A stretch of DNA of 64,000 nucleotides, taken from assembly GCA_040218875.1 (NCBI GenBank), contig JAVJQP010000021.1, one strand, 5' to 3'. Below, piece after piece: positions 7,936 through 15,660 of this stretch. A program made the translations under genes and the position numbers. Within the stretch, counting starts at the first letter, position 1. Each line of letters starts with the position of its first letter. The notes below the pieces were generated by a model. That model did not search any database. It was not told the DNA's origin and saw only the letters and a program-made list of their open reading frames with translations. The DNA is from Coleofasciculus sp937127375 (lineage in GTDB: Bacteria; Cyanobacteriota; Cyanobacteriia; Cyanobacteriales; Coleofasciculaceae).

Positions 7936-8176
7936 CCCACAATCCTAATTGAATCGCTTCGATATCCTCTGCTAAATCATCTTTGTCGTATTGCCGAACA
8001 ATATGATTTTCTCCCAACAGTTTTTGAAATTACCACACAGAATAATTCAACAATCGACGGGCTTGACTAAAGGTAAATATCTGGTTTTCATAAAGTTGCA
8101 TGGCAATTTGTTCCAAAACTGCCGTCTCACCTTGCTCAATTAATTCGATGGGAATTTGTATATTAATTGCTTGCAT
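7928..8176 (-). pseudogene. UPF0175 antitoxin interrupted by one stop codon (module B)
   Basis: Reads MQAINIQIPIELIEQGE and continues through AMQLYENQIFTFSQARRLLN to YSVW, then TAA at 8030-8032. It continues in the same frame as FQKLLGENHIVRQYDKDDLA to the natural end, GLWDG. A single nonsense codon therefore splits an otherwise complete UPF0175 gene. Its first 22 codons are duplicated at the start of the chimera at 11502-11852. Confidence 0.7.
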
Positions 8177-8240
8177 CTACCATCACCTCATCATTTCAAA
8201 AGACATCCATTAATCACTGGGCGATCTCCACCGGATAAGC

Positions 8241-8312
8241 TGTTCGGCATTTAAACCATAATGTCAAGAATTGCGAGATCCTTGTAGTGCGAGCATCTTG
8301 CTCGCTACTATA
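8241..8312. mobile_element. MITE-like element, family 3, partial reversed copy
   Basis: Begins TGTTCGGCATTTAAACC and holds the family's GCATCTTGCTCGCTAC segment, but lacks the middle and the distal end. It is in opposite orientation to the copies at 3719 and 55827. Confidence 0.6.
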
Positions 8313-8508
8313 GCGCTTCGCGCTGGTCTAGTTACATCGAAATGAGTTATGAAGACTCAGAGTAATGGATTTGGCGGTATAATAATACAGAAACACAAGA
8401 ATTGTTAGACCTATTAATTTTGTCGGAGTGAATTTTTCATTCCTTCCTAATGCTCTCAGTCAGGATCTGCGGAATGTAAGTTATAAGGCGATCGCCGTAA
8501 AATCAATT

Positions 8509-9000
8509 TTAATCAGGCTCTTGGGCAAGAGCTAAGATACGCTGATAAAGCTGGGGGCTGACGCGAAAACCAGCCTCGTTGATCAGGGCATCCATAACAG
8601 GTTGAACCTGGGGGATGAGGCTTCTTTGTTTGGCAACCAGCAGAATGCCCAGAATACCAATGATAGACAGCCCTAACCGCAGAGCTTCTTGCCGTCCCAA
8701 GCGTTCATCAATCAGTAGATCATCCGCTTGTAGCTCCAGTGCCAAGGCGATCGCATTCGCTTCTCCAGCATCCAATCCTCGTTCTTGTTGCAGTTGGTTG
8801 GCAAGTTGGGAGTGGGTGAGGGATTGGGTTTGAATCCAGCCGACTTGGAGAATGGCTGGAATGATGGGATTGCTGGCGGCGGCTAGTTCCCTAGCCACAA
8901 TGTCAGGAATAATCACCCTTTGATAAATCGCTTCTAGCAACCAAAGATGATTAACAATGGCAAGATTGGAAACAGCAGAGGTATCGCTGACAACAATCAT
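8509..9000 (-). CDS. DUF3368 PIN-like toxin (module C, intact)
   Basis: 163 residues. N-terminal VVSDTSAVSNLA carries the first PIN-type Asp. The central region has GLDAGEANAIALALELQ followed by DDLLIDERLGRQEA, which supplies the remaining acidic residues. This is a probable ribonuclease toxin of a type II toxin-antitoxin pair. Its ATG overlaps the antitoxin stop (ATGA), so the two are translationally coupled. It is the only complete toxin of three paralogous modules in this island. DUF3368 toxins are poorly characterised, so the RNA target is unknown. Confidence 0.8.
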   Translation of the reverse strand: MIVVSDTSAVSNLAIVNHLWLLEAIYQRVIIPDIVARELAAASNPIIPAILQVGWIQTQSLTHSQLANQLQQERGLDAGEANAIALALELQADDLLIDERLGRQEALRLGLSIIGILGILLVAKQRSLIPQVQPVMDALINEAGFRVSPQLYQRILALAQEPD

Positions 9001-9248
9001 AGCCAGCCGCGATCGCGCAGGTGCTGAACATCCTGTTCAAAATCTGCTACATCGTAGTGAACACAGATACCACGCTCTGCCAGCAGCTTTTGAAAGTCCA
9101 TAATATCCATCGCCGCAATTGTGCTGGCACGGCTGAGAGAAACCCGCTCTTGCTCAAATAGGGCGACAGCAATTTCCCTAAGCCAGTCCTTCTGATTAAA
9201 GGTTTCAGTTTGGCTAAGGCTATCCGGTAGATTCAGAGTAATTTGCAT
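8997..9248 (-). CDS. UPF0175 family antitoxin (module C)
   Basis: About 83 residues from ATG 9248 (MQITLNLPDSL); eight upstream codons are also open, but MQITLNLP is the family-like N-terminus. The core WLREIAVALFEQERVSLSRA, then FQKLLAERGICVHYDVADFE, matches module A. It is predicted to neutralise the overlapping DUF3368 toxin and probably represses the operon. The first gene of the pair is the antitoxin, as usual. Confidence 0.8.
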   Translation of the reverse strand: MQITLNLPDSLSQTETFNQKDWLREIAVALFEQERVSLSRASTIAAMDIMDFQKLLAERGICVHYDVADFEQDVQHLRDRGWL

Positions 9249-9331
9249 CCGCTCACCCTCCCACGCTGACATTGATTTTCTGGGTCAATTTCAGGATTAG
9301 CCAGAGTTTCCCGGCTCGCGCTCCTGACTCA

Positions 9332-9386
9332 ATTATAATCCCGCCGCCGTAAACGCTGACCAATAATAGGCATGAGCAAAGGGGGG
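9332..9386. repeat. 55-bp direct repeat (CHAT-gene 3' end), left copy
   Basis: Matches 11511-11565 with only a few mismatches. On the minus strand it reads PFAHAYYWSAFTAAGL followed by a stop, the typical end of cyanobacterial CHAT-domain proteins. The two copies bracket the PARIS-like pair. Confidence 0.75.
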
Positions 9387-9390
9387 ACAT

Positions 9391-10040
9391 CTATAAACTA
9401 CCAAGTCTATTGGTTAGGTAATCTCTTAAATCTGAAGGACAGGGTAGGCGGGGAGCCAGCAATTCAACGATATTGTTGATATTGATCTGCGATCTAATTT
9501 TTAGCTTAACTTTTCCGGTTTTTACCTCTTCCTCCAGTCGGTTCAGAAACTTAATTAAACACCAGAGTTCTTGTTTTCCCCGCAACCAAACTTTTGTCGG
9601 TAAGGCTTCCAGTTCTCTGATGGTGGAGTCAATTGTCCTCGGATCGGGCTGGATCTTGACATTACAGACTCTCCCTAAGTAGAGTAGTGTTGGGTGACGA
9701 ATAAGCCTTGCTGAGTTGTTATTCCCCGAGTTTCACCGAGGAGGTCATCATGATCTTTATCCACAAAAAACATAATTCGGGGGTTGTTGGGAAATCGTTT
9801 ACCTAGATAATCATAAGCATTCAACACTTCTTTTTTATTTCCCAATATAATGGTTTCCACCGATAAAGCCTTCTGTTCAGCGAATTGTTGAACATTAACT
9901 CGAATCAAGGAAGGATCATCGCGTCCCTCCAGAAAAATTGCCATCGCCTGACCCTGGGGTTGAAAACTGAGGAGAAATATATTTAATTTCGCTTGGGATG
10001 ATGTCGGTGCAGCCTTCAAAGCATCCAAGAAAGATGACAT
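9391..10040 (-). pseudogene. ariB: AriB-like DUF4435/TOPRIM effector of a PARIS-like system, frame-broken
   Basis: The first 118 residues from ATG 10040 resemble DUF4435. FLEGRDD (E38) and VDKDHDD (D94, D96) give the TOPRIM acidic triad, and the segment ends FVTQHYS, where family members continue SIENYLV. A stop follows at once (9675). In another frame the sequence resumes as YLGRVCNVKIQPDPRTIDST and runs through WLRGKQELWCLIKFLNRL and LLAPRLPCPSDLRDYL to a stop at 9391. This looks like the C-terminal part of the same protein, so I infer a frameshift, probably with an internal deletion. In known PARIS systems AriB is the toxic nuclease released by AriA. Spacing to ariA is 2 bp. Confidence 0.6.
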
Positions 10041-10042
10041 TG

Positions 10043-11464
10043 TTAAATCTCCTCAATAAACTCACTGATAGAATGTGCATATTCCGCCAGTGAATTTTCA
10101 AAAACAAAAGGAGAATGAGTCACCGCAATTAAACCGGAACACTTTTCCGTATCTTTCAAGTCTTGCAGAAAACGGCGTTGCCAAGGTACAGAGATGGACA
10201 ACTCCGGTTCATCAATCACCACAAAATACTTACTATAATCACTTAAGAATATATGCGAAAACAATGAAATAATTTGCTTTTCTCCAGAGGATAAGCCCGG
10301 GATTGGTACTTCTGTCATCTCTTTATTTTTGCGCTTAACAACCAACTTGAATTCACTGGGGTTAAATTCTAACTTTTTGTTACTGAGATACTGATTGACC
10401 AAATCAACTAGCTTTCGGATTGGGCGTTCTTTTTCCTGTTGACTTTTATGAATTTCGACCAAACGAGTCAAAAAATAAGCAGTCACCCGTTGTTCTTCCA
10501 ATAAAACCTGGTTAGTTTTGACATCTTCAAGGATCTGTCCCAGTTTTTGGCGATCGCCTTCTGAAAGAATATCCCCAATCCTAGGGAGCATCACATTGAT
10601 TGTTTCCGTAAATTCCTCCGTAGACAGTTGAGATGCCTCAACATTTTTATAGTTATTCCGAATAATGTCCCCTAAGTAACTTCCAGTCAATCGATTCAGT
10701 TCAGTGCGGAAATTTTGATCCAAGTCTGACAAGGTTGAGTCAAACGCCCGAATTACATCTTCCATGCCAAACTCAACAAGTTCGACATATCCAGCTCGTG
10801 GCTTCTTCCGATAACGATTAGTTTTAGAAAAAGGTAAAACATCATCCAAGTCTATATCAGGAAAAACATCGCTTAATTCTTTTTCAATCCTGCGATAAGT
10901 GGGCAAAAATAAGACTTGTTCTTTAGAGTTAGATTGGACAGCTTCAGCCAGTCTATCTGTAACCTTGCTTTCTTCATTTTCCTCTAAAGATACAAACCTT
11001 GGATTAATTGTAGCTATATCTCGCAATGCTTTAGGGGAAATTTCAGGGAATTTATGTTTTAATACCGTAAATCCGTTTTTTGACAACCAGTATTCTGAGC
11101 TATGCTCGCCTAATTCATTGAGCAGATTTTCAAGTTCTTGTGCAGATAACCTCTTTTCAAAATACTTAAGAATAAACCTTTTACCGCTAGGAATCATACT
11201 ACGGATCATATCTTGAGCAGCGGGTAAATCTTCTCTTTTGAGGATATATTCTTCATTGCCAATTGTAACAATGCAGGAATGAAAGGGAAGCTGGGCTAGA
11301 CGTTCCCACTGAGCCGTTAAGGTGTAATATAATAAATTAATCAGTGTACTTTTACCCGATCCATTTTCACCAACTAGGATTAAAGTATTGTCTTGAATGG
11401 GGATATCCAAATTATAAGCGTCAAAGAGACGCTCTATCCGAATTCGTTTCAGTTCCAGAGACAT
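10043..11464 (-). CDS. ariA: AriA-like AAA15/ABC-type ATPase of a PARIS-like anti-phage system
   Basis: 473 residues. Walker A is GENGSGKST (32-40), the ABC signature LSSGEKQ (391-397), Walker B FVVIDEPE (414-421, catalytic E419), and a switch His follows in VTHSPF (H450). The central 200 residues are helical, like the coiled-coil insertion of SMC/Rad50-like sensors. An OLD-like ATPase next to a DUF4435 gene, in this order and nearly touching, is the defining architecture of PARIS, where AriA senses phage anti-restriction proteins and releases AriB. The ATPase is intact. Other overcoming-lysogenization-type ATPases are the alternative, but the neighbour argues against this. Confidence 0.75.
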   Translation of the reverse strand: MSLELKRIRIERLFDAYNLDIPIQDNTLILVGENGSGKSTLINLLYYTLTAQWERLAQLPFHSCIVTIGNEEYILKREDLPAAQDMIRSMIPSGKRFILKYFEKRLSAQELENLLNELGEHSSEYWLSKNGFTVLKHKFPEISPKALRDIATINPRFVSLEENEESKVTDRLAEAVQSNSKEQVLFLPTYRRIEKELSDVFPDIDLDDVLPFSKTNRYRKKPRAGYVELVEFGMEDVIRAFDSTLSDLDQNFRTELNRLTGSYLGDIIRNNYKNVEASQLSTEEFTETINVMLPRIGDILSEGDRQKLGQILEDVKTNQVLLEEQRVTAYFLTRLVEIHKSQQEKERPIRKLVDLVNQYLSNKKLEFNPSEFKLVVKRKNKEMTEVPIPGLSSGEKQIISLFSHIFLSDYSKYFVVIDEPELSISVPWQRRFLQDLKDTEKCSGLIAVTHSPFVFENSLAEYAHSISEFIEEI

Positions 11465-11501
11465 TTAATTTATCAAATCACTTTAGCAATCATCTTGACG
11501 G

Positions 11502-11852
11502 TCATCCCCCATTATAATCCCGCCGTCGTAAACGCTGACCAATAATAGGCGTTAGCAAAGGGGGGTCATCCTCAAATAAATCCAAACGGTCTTTCACGTA
11601 TTCCACTTCCTCCTCCGTCGCCTTCTGCTCATGTTTGAGCCAGTCCATAACATCATTACAAGATAACCCCCGTAACCAGGTTTGAGCCGCTTGCAGGGCA
11701 ACTGTGACCGAGGGATAATCCGGTAAAATTTGATAGAGGCGCAGGGTCACCAGAGTCGCCGCCAGTTCATCCACATTCCAGAGACGTTCCAAAACTGCCG
11801 TCTCACCTTGCTCAATTAATTCGATGGAAATTTGTATATTAATTGCTTGCAT
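11502..11852 (-). pseudogene. Chimera: UPF0175 antitoxin start fused to a CHAT-domain C-terminus
   Basis: Residues 1-22 (MQAINIQISIELIEQGETAV) are the start of the UPF0175 antitoxin found at 8176. From WNVDELAATLVTLRLYQIL on, the sequence is the end of a CHAT (caspase-like) protein, with the conserved AAQTWLRGLS. After DDPP the frame shifts: the printed frame gives LLTPIIGQRLRRRDYNGG. One added C in the run of six would restore FANAYYWSAFTTAGL, the normal CHAT end. So it is a fusion plus a homopolymer frameshift. The 116-aa frame is open, but a functional product is doubtful. Confidence 0.6.
11511..11565. repeat. 55-bp direct repeat (CHAT-gene 3' end), right copy
   Basis: Same sequence and orientation as 9332-9386 apart from a few substitutions. 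It lies at the 3' end of the antitoxin-CHAT chimera, just outside ariA. Confidence 0.75.
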
Positions 11853-11942
11853 TTACCATCACCTCATCATTTCAAAAGACATTCATCGAAGCTGGTCAAC
11901 CTCTCACCACAGCGAGTCAAAAAACTCTTTGGAATTTTGTCT

Positions 11943-12080
11943 TAAGTGGGTGGACACAATTAAAGTTAACGGTTGAGATTAGGGAACAGGGAACAGGGAA
12001 CAGGGAACAGGGAACAGTAAGGGTTTGAGGGTGACTTACAAAACTTAATACAGCACCGTTTTCTTTTGTCCGACTACTTA
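11943..12080. mobile_element. MITE-like element, family 1, copy 2
   Basis: 138 bp, from TAAGTGGGTGGACACAATT to CTTTTGTCCGACTACTTA. The left arm and the following TTAAAGTTAACGGTTGAGAT segment match the element at 55066-55182 in reverse. It carries an internal GGAACAG heptad array. There is no coding capacity. Confidence 0.7.
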
Positions 12081-12193
12081 ACAATGTTCGTGCGGGTAGA
12101 TTGGTGGCGTCAACCCTTGCCCAAGGGATTTGGCGGTAAAATATAATTTTTGCTACAGTCCTTTTTAAGACGGTGTAGTACGGAATATTCATT

Positions 12194-12550
12194 ATGAATG
12201 ATTCAAGATTATCAACAGTAGAACATCAAATCCCTATTCCTCATGGTCTAACTATTTCCGGTGAATCCCTAAAAAAACTATGTCAACACTGGCAAATCGT
12301 AGAGCTTTCTCTCTTTGGCTCAATCTTGAGAGAAGACTTTAATGCCGATAGCGACATTGATTTATTAGTGAAATTTTCAGAACAAGCCAGAATTACATTT
12401 TTCGATCTCGATGTTATTGAGCAACAACTGAGCCAACTGTTTCACCGCTCCGTTGATGTCGTTACCAAACCAGCAATTGAACAAAGCCATAACCCTATAC
12501 GTCGCCAGAATATTTTAGACAACTCGAAAGTGATTTATGAACAGAGATAA
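12194..12550 (+). CDS. mntA: MntA-type minimal nucleotidyltransferase (antitoxin of HepT/MntA pair)
   Basis: 118 residues. The nucleotidyltransferase motif GSILREDFNADSDIDLLVKF carries the catalytic GS and D-x-D. MntA proteins AMPylate and so neutralise HEPN-domain HepT RNases. The downstream gene overlaps by 14 bp and encodes a truncated HepT, so the pair is recognisable. The N-terminal extension (about 30 residues before the catalytic motif) is normal. A MITE ends 110 bp upstream, so the native promoter may have been altered. Confidence 0.8.
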   Translation: MNDSRLSTVEHQIPIPHGLTISGESLKKLCQHWQIVELSLFGSILREDFNADSDIDLLVKFSEQARITFFDLDVIEQQLSQLFHRSVDVVTKPAIEQSHNPIRRQNILDNSKVIYEQR

Positions 12551-12740
12551 AGAGGTTTTACTGGATTTGATTAGAGCCAGTCGCTTAATTGTGGAATTCT
12601 GCGAAACCTTGGACTATCAAACCTTTGCCGAAGACTTAAAAACTCAATCCTCTGTCCTCTATCAAATCGTCATAATTGGCGAGGCTATAAACCTTAATCG
12701 GGGCGGGTTTAGTCCCATCTGGGTGCAACCGAAAAGATAG
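12537..12740 (+). pseudogene. hepT: HepT-like HEPN ribonuclease, truncated by a hairpin repeat
   Basis: Begins MNRDKEVLLDLIRASRLI with a following YQIVIIGEAIN, the HepT pattern. After about 52 residues the gene runs into a GGGGCGGGTTT hairpin element (12700-12757), and the last 15 residues are encoded by that repeat. The HEPN active motif (R-x4-6-H, normally RNxLVH) lies beyond the break and is absent, so the RNase is dead. Normal family length is about 110 residues. Confidence 0.7.
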
Positions 12741-12757
12741 TAGTAAAACCCGCCCCT
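12700..12757. repeat. GGGCGGGTTT hairpin element, copy 2 (inside hepT)
   Basis: Arms GGGGCGGGTTTAGT and AGTAAAACCCGCCCC around a 30-bp centre. It forms the broken end of hepT. Confidence 0.75.
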
Positions 12758-13225
12758 ACACAATTTTCCAATCTCCCAATCTCCCAATCTCCCACTAAAA
12801 ATTTACCTCCCTCGCTCAGAGAAAGCCCAATCGCAAAATCCCCCAGTCACCTAAGACAGGGGGAAAATTTTGCGAATTATTGCAGGTTCACCAGAACGCC
12901 GTCTTGCCTCAGCTTATGACCTGGAAAACCAGGTGGGTATCGTGGACACTCGTTTTAAGTTTCCGGGTTCATGCCCGGTCTACTGCCACAAGGTCTCTCG
13001 ATTCCCTTTTACATACAGACAAGATCAAAAAACACTATTGGCAGTCACCAACGTCCCAGTGGAACCTGTACCCCTATTTTAACGATTTATTTCTAGATGT
13101 CTACTGTCCCGTATCGCCACCTTCTGCAGGGGCGCATGGCGTGCGTCATGAAACAGTCTGCTGTTCATGCCTAATCATGGGCTGTCGCTCTAAGCTAAAC
13201 TGATGAGTGTCATCGATCGCAAATT
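12758..13225. other. Gene-poor stretch
   Basis: Contains a short AATCTCCC tandem run (12768-12793). The rest holds only open frames under 110 codons without recognisable features, overlapping one another. It may be decayed sequence. I see no RNA gene. Confidence 0.4.
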
Positions 13226-14155
13226 ATGTATGATGTTCGGGGTTATGGTCAGATGGTGTACAGCGAACCCCATTCCTATCTTGTCAAACTGGGGTTATTC
13301 CACTGGAACAGTTGGCGCGAGAAGCATCCTGATGTTACTCCCATGCTGGAGGGTGCTAACCTAAATTTATTGGATTTGAGTGGGTTTAACCTGAGAGGGG
13401 CTAACATTCAAGGGGCGAACCTCTTTGGCACGGATTTGCTGGAAGCCGACTTGACCGATGCCAATCTGAGAAAAGCTGATTTTACCGGCGCAGATTTTAG
13501 AAATGCTCTTTTAAGCGGCGCTGATTTATCTGAAGCCCGATTGATTAGAACTCAAGCGTTAGGTACAAACTTTGAGAGAGCCATATTTACAGGAGTTTGC
13601 TTAGAAGATTGGAATATTGATAGTACAACCAACTTAACTGGAGTTATCTGCGACTATGTTTATCTTAAATCCAGATATTCTCCTAAGAGTAAACGATATG
13701 TACTGCAAGAACGCCGTCCTCATAGTGGTACATTTGAGCCGGGTGAGTTTACAAAGCTTTTCCAAAAAACGCTGGAAACCGTTGAGTTGATTTTCCGCCA
13801 GGGGATTGATTGGCAGGCTTTTCTGGTTGCTTTTCAAGAGTTAGAGAAGGAAAACGATAATTTTCCGGTTTCTATTCAAGCCATTGAAACGAAGCATCGA
13901 GGTACTGTCGTTATCCACCTCAAAGTTTTTCCAGAGCAGGATAAGGCAAAAATTGAGCAATCGTTTAAGCAGCGCTATAAACAGGAACTTCAACGCATTG
14001 AGGCAGATTATCTAGAAAGGTTAGGTGTTAGAGTTCAGTCAGAGGATTTAATCACCAAGTATCGCCAACGAAATGCTGATTTTAAAGCGATGATTCAGAT
14101 TATGGCTCAAGCTCAAAGTGACTTTGTTTTAAAGGGAATTTCCGAGTTCGAGTGA
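13226..14155 (+). CDS. Pentapeptide-repeat protein with C-terminal helical domain
   Basis: 309 residues. Residues about 40-135 hold A(D/N)LxX pentapeptide repeats (LEGANLNLLDLSGFNLRGAN, then LSGADLSEARL), predicted to form a right-handed beta-helix. A linker follows (residues 135-170), then a charged helical C-terminus of about 140 residues (FKQRYKQELQRIEADYLERL). The same architecture is common in cyanobacterial proteins of unknown function, often the C-terminal module of larger STAND or kinase proteins. The start could also be the ATG nine codons later (MVYSEPHSYL). No enzymatic residues are visible. Transcribed alone, followed 30 bp later by a hairpin repeat. Confidence 0.75.
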   Translation: MYDVRGYGQMVYSEPHSYLVKLGLFHWNSWREKHPDVTPMLEGANLNLLDLSGFNLRGANIQGANLFGTDLLEADLTDANLRKADFTGADFRNALLSGADLSEARLIRTQALGTNFERAIFTGVCLEDWNIDSTTNLTGVICDYVYLKSRYSPKSKRYVLQERRPHSGTFEPGEFTKLFQKTLETVELIFRQGIDWQAFLVAFQELEKENDNFPVSIQAIETKHRGTVVIHLKVFPEQDKAKIEQSFKQRYKQELQRIEADYLERLGVRVQSEDLITKYRQRNADFKAMIQIMAQAQSDFVLKGISEFE

Positions 14156-14182
14156 TTTGTCTTATGTCTTATGTCCTTGGCT

Positions 14183-14243
14183 GGGGCGGGTTTAGTCACG
14201 TTATCGGTTGTGTTGGATAGTATTATCGGTAAAACCCGCCCCT
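14183..14243. repeat. GGGCGGGTTT hairpin element, copy 3
   Basis: Arms GGGGCGGGTTTAGT and GGTAAAACCCGCCCC. It lies between the convergent ends of the pentapeptide gene and purK, a likely bidirectional terminator position. Confidence 0.75.
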
Positions 14244-14264
14244 ACACAATCAACAATCAAGACT

Positions 14265-15398
14265 TTAACCGTACCACAGGGTTTCTATTGTTTGGGCGAT
14301 CGCCTGGGGGTTCTTCCCTGAGCTAGAATCTAGGAGAACGGTGACATGACCGAGTTTGCGCCCAGGGCGCGATTGCTTTTTCCCATACCAATGCACATAA
14401 GTTTGCGGCTGACTGGCGAGTTTTTGCCGTTTTTCAAGGTAATCATTTTGGGAATATTCGTAACCCAATAGATTAACCATGACCGCTCCATTACACTTAA
14501 GTGTTGGTTTTGTCAATGGTAATCCGGCAACTGCCCGTAAATGCATTTCAAACTGCGAAGTTTCACAAGCATCTAGACTAAAATGTCCAGAATTGTGGGT
14601 ACGAGGGGAGACTTCGTTGACATATACCTGATTATTGGCGGTGAGAAAGAGTTCAATCCCAAACACACCCACGGCTTGTAGACTATTGAGTAAGGTACGT
14701 GCGATCGCGTTAATCTCTTGTTCTGTCTCTGGGCTAATCGGGGCGGGAATAATCACCCGACGGCAGACTTGATTTTCCTGCTGGGTTTCGACAACCGGGT
14801 AAACCACTACCTCACCGCTTACAGAACGAGCCGCGATCACAGCTAATTCTCGTTCAAAGGGTATAAATTCCTCGACGAGTAGAGGTGTATCGGCAAGTTT
14901 TTGCCAGAGTTCCTGGAAACTCTCTCTATCCTTAAAAATAAACGTGCCTTGACCATCATAGCCGTGACGTCGCGCTTTGAGAACCAGGGAAAAATTCAGT
15001 GTATCAGGGTTGAGGGGTGTCTCTAGTAAGTTAAAAGCAGGTTGGGGTAAGCCAATGTCACGTAAATAGCAACGTTGGTGATATTTATCGAGTAGGGGGG
15101 CTAAGGCGTCTAGGCGGGGGCGAAAACAGACACCTTGGTTTGCCAAGGGAAACAACGCATCCAAATTAATAAATTCATTCTCAAATGTGATCACATCACA
15201 ATGGGCAGCTAACTTTGCCGTCGCGGCGGCATCATCAATCGGGGCAAAGATGGTATCGGAGGCAACACTAACGGCTGGATCAGTAGGCTGGGGTGTTTGA
15301 ATCACCAAATCCAAACCCAATGATTTAGCCCCACCTCCCATCATCCAAGCCAGTTGTCCACCACCGATTACCCCTACTCGTTTCACAGTCTTAGCCAT
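14265..15398 (-). CDS. purK: N5-carboxyaminoimidazole ribonucleotide synthase
   Basis: ATP-grasp enzyme making N5-CAIR from AIR, ATP and bicarbonate in purine synthesis; PurE completes the step. About 377 residues. The N-terminal GVIGGGQLAWMM is the PurK biotin-carboxylase-like fold. The ATP-grasp region has KARRHGYDGQGTF and VEEFIPFERE, and the C-terminal signature is VNEVSPRTHNSGHFSLDAC. I prefer ATG 15398 over the TTG one codon upstream. No purE is nearby. The gene's 3' end faces a hairpin repeat shared with the convergent neighbour. Confidence 0.95.
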   Translation of the reverse strand: MAKTVKRVGVIGGGQLAWMMGGGAKSLGLDLVIQTPQPTDPAVSVASDTIFAPIDDAAATAKLAAHCDVITFENEFINLDALFPLANQGVCFRPRLDALAPLLDKYHQRCYLRDIGLPQPAFNLLETPLNPDTLNFSLVLKARRHGYDGQGTFIFKDRESFQELWQKLADTPLLVEEFIPFERELAVIAARSVSGEVVVYPVVETQQENQVCRRVIIPAPISPETEQEINAIARTLLNSLQAVGVFGIELFLTANNQVYVNEVSPRTHNSGHFSLDACETSQFEMHLRAVAGLPLTKPTLKCNGAVMVNLLGYEYSQNDYLEKRQKLASQPQTYVHWYGKKQSRPGRKLGHVTVLLDSSSGKNPQAIAQTIETLWYG

Positions 15399-15660
15399 CA
15401 ATAGGTTTGAGTCACTCGTTTGCCATGTTAGCGGATTTTGGTGTCAACGTTTTAGGACTTAGGCACAGATCCTGCTTAGGTTAGCAGGGCTAATTCATTT
15501 AAGGAAAGCTGTATTATTCATTTAAGGAAAGCTGTATTTATGAATTCAGCCAAACCGGATTGGTAAATTATTAAGGCGCAAGTTCTTAAGTGCTTTATTA
15601 TAGTCAAACCCATCCCGACTATCCGAAAAACTCAAAACTCTAATAACCTAATAACCAACC

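Noticed and set aside
12870..13203. Two overlapping plus-strand frames of 70 and 107 codons
   Set aside because: They overlap each other in different frames, show no recognisable motif and lie in a repeat-rich decayed stretch.
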